Source of the DNA: Treponema sp.
Lineage (GTDB): Bacteria > Spirochaetota > Spirochaetia > Treponematales > Treponemataceae
Length of the DNA stretch: 33,381 nucleotides
Direction: 5' to 3'
NCBI RefSeq assembly: GCF_024696245.1
Contig: NZ_JAILGZ010000028.1
Location: forward strand, 1-33,381
Shown: positions 15,414 to 21,911 of the stretch, one piece after another
Numbering within the stretch: the stretch's first letter is position 1
Layout: each line of letters begins with the position of its first letter
Position numbers and translations under genes: made by a program
The notes under the pieces: model-generated
Told to the model about the DNA's origin: nothing
Databases searched by the model: none
What the model saw: the letters and a program-made list of their open reading frames with translations, nothing else

Positions 15414-16341
15414 AAGGACAGGACACTGTCATTTCTTTACCTGTTATGGGATGAGGAAAAGTTAAACTGCAGGCATGGAGCATTATTCGATTATAAGCTT
15501 TTCCACCATAAAGCTGGTCACCTAAGATTGGAAGCCCCATGCTTGAAAGATGAACCCTTATCTGATGAGTTCTTCCTGTATAAAGTCTGGCTTCAATTAA
15601 AAAATATTTTTTTCCCTCAAGTTCAATTTCTTTTAAAACTGTAAAGTCTGTTTTAGAATAAAGTCCGCCTTTACTTTCTGGAAGACTTCCCCATTTTGCA
15701 GCCTGACTTTTTCCGCTGATTCTTCCCATAAACATTTCTACAGTAAAATCGTTTTCCTGAAGTTTTTTATTTTTACTATCTCCACAAACAAGGGCATGAT
15801 AAATTTTACGGGCAGTATGCTGTTCAAACATATCATGGCAGGCTGCATTAACACTACGACTTTTTGTAAAAAGAATTACCCCGCTTGTATCACGGTCAAG
15901 TCTGTGTATAACTCCAACATAAGGTGGATTACGTAAAGATGTATTTTTACTATGAAGATATCTTATAACTGCAGCATGGAGATTATCACGACTTCCAACC
16001 ATTCCTGCTTCAGAAGGAAAATGAGATGGCTTATTTATTACAATAATATTTTCATCTTCAAACAAAACATTTTTTTCTGTCACTTCAAAAGCAATATCAT
16101 CAGGCTGTTTTTCAAAAAACAATTTATCTTCATCAAGACGAATCTTTACTCTGGCTCCCCTTCTTAAATTAAAGCCTGGAATTCTGCACTGGCTTTTATT
16201 TACATCAACAGCACCGGCAACAATAAGACGCCTGATTTTACTATTAGAAATTTCTTTACCTAAAGATTCCGGTATTTTTAATCTTAAAAATTCATCAAGA
16301 CGAATATTATTGTCTGCCATTAGTGAAATTATTTTTTCCAT
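15397..16341 (-). CDS. RluA-family 23S rRNA/tRNA pseudouridine synthase
   Basis: A 314-residue enzyme that isomerises specific uridines in rRNA or tRNA. An N-terminal S4 RNA-binding domain (about 12-70) precedes the catalytic domain. The motif HRLDRDTSG (146-154) holds the catalytic Asp D149. The binding motif ARLYTGRTHQIRVHLSSMG and the ending LHACSLTFPHPITGKE are present. The exact site (RluC or RluD class) cannot be told. ATG 16341 has no SD; a TACAAT box on the minus strand (16353-16348) ends 6 nt before it, so the mRNA may be leaderless. ATG 16320 is a second candidate start, also without SD. Confidence 0.93.
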   Translation of the reverse strand: MEKIISLMADNNIRLDEFLRLKIPESLGKEISNSKIRRLIVAGAVDVNKSQCRIPGFNLRRGARVKIRLDEDKLFFEKQPDDIAFEVTEKNVLFEDENIIVINKPSHFPSEAGMVGSRDNLHAAVIRYLHSKNTSLRNPPYVGVIHRLDRDTSGVILFTKSRSVNAACHDMFEQHTARKIYHALVCGDSKNKKLQENDFTVEMFMGRISGKSQAAKWGSLPESKGGLYSKTDFTVLKEIELEGKKYFLIEARLYTGRTHQIRVHLSSMGLPILGDQLYGGKAYNRIMLHACSLTFPHPITGKEMTVSCPFTEVE

Positions 16342-16388
16342 TAAAGCATTGTATCATATTCTTTAATTCAGTGTTACAATCCTTAACC
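16342..16388. promoter_or_regulatory. Divergent promoter region, two outward TACAAT boxes
   Basis: The 47 bp between the two divergent start codons contain ATTGTA (16348-16353), i.e. TACAAT on the minus strand, and TACAAT (16375-16380) on the plus strand. They are 6 and 8 nt from their start codons. The two boxes make an inverted repeat. The -35 candidates (TTGTAT, TTGTAA) are 20 nt away, longer than ideal. Confidence 0.5.
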
Positions 16389-17180
16389 ATGACAGAAAGC
16401 CTTAAAAACAAACTTATTGCCCTGGCAAACAAATACGAAAATAAAGATTTCCTTACAGCTGATCCTTCTAAGTTCATGCACCTTTATACAAACACTTCTG
16501 ATATTGAGTGTGCAGCTTTTATTTCTGCAAATCTCGCATTCGGCCGCAGGGAACAGATTTTAAAACATATACAAATAATTCTTGATGCAGCAGGTAAATC
16601 ACCATGCAAATGGATTTTAGATTCAGAGTATAAAAAGTTTTTTCCGCAGAACAATAAATCTTTTTACAGAATGTATTCCAATAATTCAATGCTTAGTTTT
16701 TTTGATACTTTGAATTCTATTCTAAAAAATCACAAAACCCTGGGAAACTTTATAAAAACTTTAAACTGTCAAAACCCTTCCCCGGATTTAATAAATTTAA
16801 AGGATTCAAAAGAAGAAATACATCTTTGTCATAAAATAGCAGCACTTTTTTCTCAGGACTGTAATCTTATTCCACACACAAAAGATTCAGCCTGTAAAAA
16901 AATAAATCTTTTTTTAAGATGGATGGTTCGTGATAATTCACCTGTTGATATGGGCCTGTGGACCTGGTACAAAAAAACAGATCTTCTTTTACCTCTGGAT
17001 ACCCATGTTATGAATCAGGCAACAGAACTAAAAATGCTTGCACCTACTTCCACAGGAAAAGTTCAGGCAGCTTCATTTAAAAAAGCAATCGCCCTTACCC
17101 GAAGCCTGCAGGAAGTTTTCCCTGACGACCCGGTTAAAGGCGACTTTGCATTATTTGGACTTGGTGTTAATTCTAAATAA
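16389..17180 (+). CDS. TIGR02757/DUF2400 family protein
   Basis: A 263-residue protein of a conserved but uncharacterised family. Recognisable features are FLTADPSKFMHLYTNTSDIE, FISANLAFGRREQILKHI, LFLRWMVRDNSPVDMGLW and LLLPLDTHVMNQA, then FALFGLGVN at the C-terminus. The W-M-V-R-x-x and DTH motifs recall helix-hairpin-helix DNA glycosylase-like proteins; that link is only suggestive. ATG 16389 is chosen over the in-frame ATG 16323 because the latter lies beyond both promoter boxes and inside the divergent gene. There is no SD. The end overlaps the convergent pectinesterase-fold gene by 8 bp. Confidence 0.85.
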   Translation: MTESLKNKLIALANKYENKDFLTADPSKFMHLYTNTSDIECAAFISANLAFGRREQILKHIQIILDAAGKSPCKWILDSEYKKFFPQNNKSFYRMYSNNSMLSFFDTLNSILKNHKTLGNFIKTLNCQNPSPDLINLKDSKEEIHLCHKIAALFSQDCNLIPHTKDSACKKINLFLRWMVRDNSPVDMGLWTWYKKTDLLLPLDTHVMNQATELKMLAPTSTGKVQAASFKKAIALTRSLQEVFPDDPVKGDFALFGLGVNSK

Positions 17181-18183
17181 TTTCTGCAAAAGGAGTGTCA
17201 TGCAAAATCAGATATCTGCTGGCATATCCTTTAAAGTAATCATCTTCTGTCATTAAATAAGATTTTACATTTCTCATAGATGTATCTGCATCTTCAAGAT
17301 TTCCACTCTTATCAATAACGCGGGTATTGTATTCCCTGAGACCACTCTTAAAATTGCCTCTAGGATAAACGGTAAGATTCATATCGTCATCCCACATAAG
17401 CTCTTCACTATAAAGATCACTTACAATGCAATTTACAAAAGCTATACTGTCCCAGTTTTTTAAAGAAGTAGCACTGCCTTTTCCCAGAGTTCGGGCAAGA
17501 TACATTTTTGAATGCTTACGCTTTTCTGCCATAAAAGTAGAATTATAAAAAATAAATCCCTTTTTATTTGCAAAAGCAGAACTTTTTACAACATAACCAG
17601 GATTGTCTCCACGATTGTCTTCTATAAGATGAATCCTGCAATCTTCAAAAAACGCTGTATCAACATCTCCATAAATAAAATCTACGTCTCCGCTGATATA
17701 ACAGTTCAAAAACCAGCTGAACCCTTTAAGACAAAGAGTATTCTGTTTTCCTTCAAAGCGCATGTCTTCTGCAAGCAAAGTTCCACTTGTATTGTTATAA
17801 GTAAAGGCTTCTGCACTGTCTCCAACAGGAGCATCTCCTTCCATAGTCTTTACATGAGTGTTAACAATAGAAAATCTCTTTAAAGTAACATTAGTAGTAT
17901 TAGGGCCAAGAACAAAAACACTTCTATTTTCAACACCACGATTAAACTGTTCACTGTTATCAGCCTGTAATACACATGATTCAGGGGGAACTCCAGGGGC
18001 AGCTTCCATAACAAGTGGATTTGAAAGATTGTAACGAATTACTTCATGATACACACCACTATCAAGAATGATGTGTACCGGCACAGTATTATCAATTGCA
18101 CCTGAGGTAATCATTTCTTTAATTTTCTTAAATGCCGCAGTAATAGCACCGGGTGATTTTGTATTAACGTTTAATTCTAACAT
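17173..18183 (-). CDS. Cytoplasmic pectinesterase-fold protein
   Basis: A 336-residue right-handed beta-helix protein of the pectin methylesterase (CE8) family. The nucleophile motif GDVDFIYG (165-172, Asp D168) and the Arg in YLARTLGKG (R231) are present. The acid/base position, usually QDTL, reads QNTL (Asn N148). There is no signal peptide, so the protein stays in the cytoplasm, unlike ordinary pectinesterases. The frame can be extended to TTG 18219, but that codon is part of the -35 box; ATG 18183 is 7 nt after the -10 box and has no SD, suggesting a leaderless mRNA. It may act on imported oligogalacturonides or another ligand. Confidence 0.85.
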   Translation of the reverse strand: MLELNVNTKSPGAITAAFKKIKEMITSGAIDNTVPVHIILDSGVYHEVIRYNLSNPLVMEAAPGVPPESCVLQADNSEQFNRGVENRSVFVLGPNTTNVTLKRFSIVNTHVKTMEGDAPVGDSAEAFTYNNTSGTLLAEDMRFEGKQNTLCLKGFSWFLNCYISGDVDFIYGDVDTAFFEDCRIHLIEDNRGDNPGYVVKSSAFANKKGFIFYNSTFMAEKRKHSKMYLARTLGKGSATSLKNWDSIAFVNCIVSDLYSEELMWDDDMNLTVYPRGNFKSGLREYNTRVIDKSGNLEDADTSMRNVKSYLMTEDDYFKGYASRYLILHDTPFAEII

Positions 18184-18190
18184 TACTACA

Positions 18191-18219
18191 ATTTTAAAAG
18201 ATTTTTCCCCAATTAGCAA
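18191..18219 (-). promoter_or_regulatory. Promoter of the pectinesterase-fold gene
   Basis: Minus strand TTGCTA (18219-18214), 17-nt spacer, TAAAAT (18196-18191). The expected start falls on or next to the A of ATG 18183, which implies a leaderless transcript. Confidence 0.65.
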
Positions 18220-18239
18220 ACTTTTTCTTTTAAAAAATT

Positions 18240-18953
18240 TTAATTTTCCCCAGAATATGTCTCAATATCATCCTTAAAAATATGATTTTGCATAAATCTG
18301 CCTACAAGACCTATAACAGGCCCAAGGAAAAAGACCATAATTACGGCTCCAATCATGGGAAGGTACAATTGACTGTCTTTTATAGTATATGGGCTTACAA
18401 TAAAGCCTATAATACAGGCAGAGGCATCATAACACATACGGAGAGGTGTAAAAGGAATCTTCTTGCAGCCTTTATTAATAATCTTTGGAATTGAATCATA
18501 AGGCGACAAACCCATTCTGGCATTCATATAAACTGCTGCACTGATAATAAAAAGAAAAATTGACAGTCCGAATACTAAAACATGAAGCCAGACTGGTGGA
18601 TTTGCAGCAAAACCGATTACATCATGAATACCTGTTGTTTTCCAAACCCATCTGAAAAAGTCAGCTATATAGCCGATAAAAATCATATTCTCAAGAGTAC
18701 CAAAACCAATAAGTTCCGGCGCAAAAATTATTGTAAGAATAATAAGGCTGGCATTAAGGATAAGCTCCCAGGTTCCAAAAGAAATACCAAGACGCTGACT
18801 TATGCTTTCATTCATAAAAGTAAAGGGATCACTGCCCCATCCCGCTTCAAGAAGGAGAGAGACAAATAATCCCATACAAAAAATTGATACTGATAAAATT
18901 GCTATTTTCTTAGAAAAATTAGGAACAAAAAACTGTTTAAGTGTAAATCTCAT
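18240..18953 (-). CDS. YczE/YitT-like integral membrane protein
   Basis: A 237-residue protein with five or so TM segments (about 16-38, 62-82, 120-145, 168-185, 195-218). The loop GWGSDPFTFMNESISQRLGI after the first TM and the later ARMGLSPYDSIPKI are the paired G-x-x-P/D-x-F/S motifs of the YczE/YyaS membrane family. Function is unknown. A consensus promoter lies directly upstream, with no ribosome site. The next gene on the strand, the pectinesterase-fold gene, has its own promoter beginning 21 nt after this stop. Confidence 0.82.
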   Translation of the reverse strand: MRFTLKQFFVPNFSKKIAILSVSIFCMGLFVSLLLEAGWGSDPFTFMNESISQRLGISFGTWELILNASLIILTIIFAPELIGFGTLENMIFIGYIADFFRWVWKTTGIHDVIGFAANPPVWLHVLVFGLSIFLFIISAAVYMNARMGLSPYDSIPKIINKGCKKIPFTPLRMCYDASACIIGFIVSPYTIKDSQLYLPMIGAVIMVFFLGPVIGLVGRFMQNHIFKDDIETYSGEN

Positions 18954-18963
18954 AGTAAATATG

Positions 18964-18991
18964 ATTATAACTACTGTTCCTAAAGTGTCAA
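18964..18991 (-). promoter_or_regulatory. Consensus promoter of the yczE-like gene
   Basis: Minus strand TTGACA (18991-18986), 16-nt spacer, TATAAT (18969-18964): both boxes match the sigma-70 consensus exactly. The -10 ends 10 nt before ATG 18953, so the 5' leader would be about 3 nt. Confidence 0.85.
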
Positions 18992-19004
18992 AGCGTTATA
19001 AAAA

Positions 19005-19310
19005 TCACAGGGCAAGTTTTTCTTTAAGCTCTCCGATTTTTAAGAGAATTGCACTTTTATCACTGCCATTATAACGGTCACAAAGTTTCTGTAATTCCAG
19101 AAGTTCTTTCTGAAAAGTCATAAGCTTTTCTACCGGCAGTTTTGAAACATGATATTCAATAAGAACACTTCCAGTACGCAAATTATGATCTATATTTTTT
19201 ATCGCTTCATGATTTTCTATAGCAGCTCTTAAAGCAGCACTTATTTCTCCATCCTTTAAAACTTCATCACGAATTCTGATTCTTCCTGGAAAAAAACTGG
19301 ATACGTTCAC
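19005..19310 (-). CDS. Small HMA-like domain protein of the metal ATPase operon
   Basis: A 101-residue protein whose N-terminal 60 residues have the ferredoxin-like HMA pattern: PGRIRIRDEV, then NIDHNLRTGSVLIEYH. The same pattern opens the ATPase next to it (PGRVRVRYQK, then VTVNMISASILIEYHD), so the two share an ancestral domain. It lacks the CxxC metal motif of classical heavy-metal domains, so it may act by protein contact rather than metal delivery. The C-terminal part is helical and Leu/Lys-rich. It starts 18 nt after the ATPase stop and is the last gene of the cassette. Confidence 0.85.
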   Translation of the reverse strand: MNVSSFFPGRIRIRDEVLKDGEISAALRAAIENHEAIKNIDHNLRTGSVLIEYHVSKLPVEKLMTFQKELLELQKLCDRYNGSDKSAILLKIGELKEKLAL

Positions 19311-19328
19311 AATTATTCCTCCATCCTT

Positions 19329-21410
19329 TTAATCTACAAGAGGTGTCATAGCTTTCATACTGATGGCTACAGTAGAAGTATTATGTAAAAGCGCAGCTGT
19401 TGCCGAAGGAATAATTCCAGCAAGACCAAGACCTATTAAAGCTGTATTAATTCCTACAATTGCTTTGTTATTTGCAGATATACGTTCCATAAGCCTGATA
19501 CCAATTTCCCTGAGTTTTGGCAGAGAAGACAAACCATCATCCGGTAAAAGAATGTCTGCTGTTTCGCTGGCAATAGAAGAAGCTGCCCCCATTGCAATAC
19601 CAACATCTGCAGAAGAAAGAGCTGGCGCATCATTAATTCCGTCTCCGATCATTACAACCTTATGACCATTTTTCTGAAGCTTCTTAATGTATTCAACTTT
19701 AGTATCAGGAAGAGCCTGTGAAAGATAATTATCAACACCTGCTTTTTCTGCAATAACTCTTGCGGTATTTTCTCCATCACCTGTTATCATGACAATGTTA
19801 CTTACCCCAAGTTTTTTAAGTTCAGCAAGAGCATCTTTTGATTCCTGACGAATCGGATCTTCTATAACAATAATTCCTGCAAGTTCACTGGCAATAGAAA
19901 AATACAAAAGTGAAGAACCTGTTTTTTGGTACTCAGCATCTGTATCTTTTGCTTCCTGTGTATAAGGAATCTTTTCATCATCAAAAATAAAGTGGGCACT
20001 TCCAATACGAAGCTTTTCTCCATTTAAAGACGATGCAATTCCGTGTGCAAGAATATATTCAACTTTAGTATGCTCTTCCTGATGATTAAGTCCCCTTTCA
20101 CTTGCTGCATTAACAACAGCCCTTGCCAGGGAATGAGGAAAGTGTTCTTCAAGACATGCAGCCAGACGAAGAACTTCATTTTCATCACGATTATTAAATG
20201 GAATTACCCTGACAACTTTAGGAGTTGATGCAGTTAAAGTTCCAGTCTTATCAAAAACAAAAGTATCTGCCTTTGCAAGATCTTCTATGAACTTACCACC
20301 CTTAGCCATAATTCCATTATTTGCACTGTCACGCATTGCACTAAGGACACAAATAGGAGCAGACAGTTTCATTGCACAGGAATAATCTACAAGAAGAGTT
20401 GATGCAGCTTTAGTAAAATTTCCTGTTAAAAAATATGTAGCACCGGCAAGAAGAAAATTATATTTTACAAGCTTGTCGGCAATTCTTTCTGCTTTAAGTT
20501 GAGAAGCAGCCTTTAAACTTTGAGAACGGTCTATCAACGAAACAATTTTATTTACTTTAGTTTCACCGCCGGCTGCTTTTACCTGAACAAGAATCTCTCC
20601 CTCTTCAACAATTGTAGATGCAAATACACTTGAATCTTTTGTCTTATGAACAGGAAGGGATTCTCCAGTCATGGAAGCCTGATTAACCATAGCTTCACCA
20701 TCATAAACAAGGCCGTCTGCCGGAATAACAGAGCCAGCCCTTACAACAACTATATCTCCGGATTTTAAAAGACCGGCACTTACTTCTACTTCTTCCCCGT
20801 CACGAATAATATGAACTTTTTCATTTGTAGTTAATAAAGAAGAAGCAAGACTGTCATAGGATTTTCTCTTTGTATAATCTTCCAGTGTTTCACCAATCTT
20901 TAACAGAAGTGAAATTGAACCGGCTGTATTAAAATTACCAGAAGAATATGAAAGCCCCAGGGCTGTTGCATCAAGGGTATCAGCACAAAAAAACTTACCC
21001 TGTGTCATAGCCCTAAATGCTTTTCCTGCATGGGGAATAAAATTCTTTGCAGCAAATATTCTTCTTAAAGGAAAAGGAAGAAGTCTCTTTGCATAGTGAA
21101 AGACTACCATTTCCAGCAAATCAGTAATAAGACTTTCCTGTACAGCAGCTCCCTGAACACCATTTAATAATTCAGGATTATTCAGATATTTTGAATCAAG
21201 CGCCCTTAAATAAGAAAGGGCAACTGCTTCTGAAATATCATGGTATTCTATAAGAATACTTGCTGAAATCATATTTACGGTAACTGAATCTATTCCTTCC
21301 TGAAGAGAAACAAGCATCTGAACAAGAGACGCCTGCTTTGAAGAAAGGAATCCTTTCTGATACCTGACACGAACGCGTCCAGGCAACTGATGTACAATTT
21401 GAAAAGTCAT
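19329..21410 (-). CDS. P1B-type metal-transporting ATPase without CPx motif
   Basis: A 693-residue membrane ion pump. In order: N-terminal HMA_2-like domain without CxxC (1-60); actuator loop MTGES (247-251); ion-site helix KLSAPICV (348-355), where P1B pumps usually have CPC or SPC; phosphorylation site DKTGT (D387); HP-loop HFPHSLA (423-429); TGDG (543-546); and hinge GDGINDAPAL (589-598). TM segments are fewer and less hydrophobic than usual in the first third. The missing CPx means metal specificity cannot be read off; Mn, Zn or Fe are all possible. It is flanked by DUF6110 upstream (32 nt) and the HMA-like gene downstream (18 nt), a cassette known from anaerobic bacteria. Confidence 0.92.
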   Translation of the reverse strand: MTFQIVHQLPGRVRVRYQKGFLSSKQASLVQMLVSLQEGIDSVTVNMISASILIEYHDISEAVALSYLRALDSKYLNNPELLNGVQGAAVQESLITDLLEMVVFHYAKRLLPFPLRRIFAAKNFIPHAGKAFRAMTQGKFFCADTLDATALGLSYSSGNFNTAGSISLLLKIGETLEDYTKRKSYDSLASSLLTTNEKVHIIRDGEEVEVSAGLLKSGDIVVVRAGSVIPADGLVYDGEAMVNQASMTGESLPVHKTKDSSVFASTIVEEGEILVQVKAAGGETKVNKIVSLIDRSQSLKAASQLKAERIADKLVKYNFLLAGATYFLTGNFTKAASTLLVDYSCAMKLSAPICVLSAMRDSANNGIMAKGGKFIEDLAKADTFVFDKTGTLTASTPKVVRVIPFNNRDENEVLRLAACLEEHFPHSLARAVVNAASERGLNHQEEHTKVEYILAHGIASSLNGEKLRIGSAHFIFDDEKIPYTQEAKDTDAEYQKTGSSLLYFSIASELAGIIVIEDPIRQESKDALAELKKLGVSNIVMITGDGENTARVIAEKAGVDNYLSQALPDTKVEYIKKLQKNGHKVVMIGDGINDAPALSSADVGIAMGAASSIASETADILLPDDGLSSLPKLREIGIRLMERISANNKAIVGINTALIGLGLAGIIPSATAALLHNTSTVAISMKAMTPLVD

Positions 21411-21442
21411 TATCTTACTCCGCTATTTTTTACTGTAGAGAA

Positions 21443-21661
21443 TTATGCATTCTTTGCACTTTCGGCTTTGGCTTCTGCCATAATGTCCTGTGCGTCTTCC
21501 TTTACAGTTTCTACAAATGTAGCGGCTTCATCTTTAAGCTTAAGTCCGGCTCCAATTACTTTAGAGCAAACTTTCTTAAAACCTGCTGTGCGGGCAACAG
21601 CAACTGCTACTCCACCAACTGCAACACCAATTGCAAAACAACCTAATTTACCAATAGTCAT
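21443..21661 (-). CDS. DUF6110-like small membrane protein
   Basis: A 72-residue protein. One N-terminal Gly-rich TM segment (LGCFAIGVAVGGVAVAVART) is followed by KKVCSKVIGAGLKLKDEAAT and an amphipathic Glu/Ala-rich helix (VKEDAQDIMAEAKAESAKNA). This matches the layout of DUF6110 proteins encoded beside HMA-type P-ATPases. ATG 21661 has GGAGG 6 nt upstream. It is the first gene of the metal-ATPase cassette; its upstream region carries the 24-bp dyad at 21702-21725. Confidence 0.8.
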   Translation of the reverse strand: MTIGKLGCFAIGVAVGGVAVAVARTAGFKKVCSKVIGAGLKLKDEAATFVETVKEDAQDIMAEAKAESAKNA

Positions 21662-21701
21662 TATGAACCTCCAGAATAAGATTACAAAAATATTATCACT
21701 A

Positions 21702-21725
21702 GTTACCTAAGTACCGCTAGGAAAC
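21702..21725. promoter_or_regulatory. Operator-like dyad before the metal-ATPase cassette
   Basis: GTT-A-CCTA (21702-21709), 8 bp, then TAGG-A-AAC (21718-21725): seven of eight positions in each arm are symmetric. CCTA/TAGG arms recall DtxR/MntR-family sites, which would suit a metal exporter or importer. It lies about 40-65 bp upstream of the DUF6110 start. The regulator is not in the window. Confidence 0.5.
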
Positions 21726-21806
21726 TTTTGTTGTAGTAGTGCAATCTAAATGAGAAAAAATCTCATTAAATTAACAACAAGATTTTAAAATTCTTAAAAA
21801 TTTTCA

Positions 21807-21824
21807 TAACATAAATTTATGTTA
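21807..21824. promoter_or_regulatory. 18-bp perfect palindrome upstream of the tannase-like gene
   Basis: TAACATAAATTTATGTTA equals its own reverse complement. It is 88 bp upstream of ATG 21912. Such a long perfect dyad in a promoter region suggests a dimeric regulator, although AT-rich sequence makes palindromes more likely by chance. Confidence 0.4.
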
Positions 21825-21911
21825 CATAAATCCTGATAAAAGGTTTTTCAAATAAAATAGATCTTAAAAGATTTTCAAGCCATTTTTTTTCAGTACATCA
21901 GGAGGCATAAT

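Larger units (their letters stand above)
21662..21911. other. 250-bp divergent intergenic region with several dyads
   Basis: It separates the metal-ATPase cassette (left) from the tannase-like lipoprotein (right). It holds the dyad at 21702-21725, a 7-bp hairpin AATGAGA/TCTCATT with an A5 loop around 21751-21769, and an 18-bp perfect palindrome at 21807-21824. No gene is seen. Promoter boxes on either strand are not convincing. Confidence 0.6.

Noticed and set aside
16323-16388. N-terminal extension of the TIGR02757 gene
   Set aside because: It lies across the divergent promoters and into the rluA-like gene, and the residues do not look like the family's start.
18184-18219. TTG start for the pectinesterase-fold gene
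   Set aside because: This TTG is the first triplet of the -35 box; transcripts would begin downstream of it.
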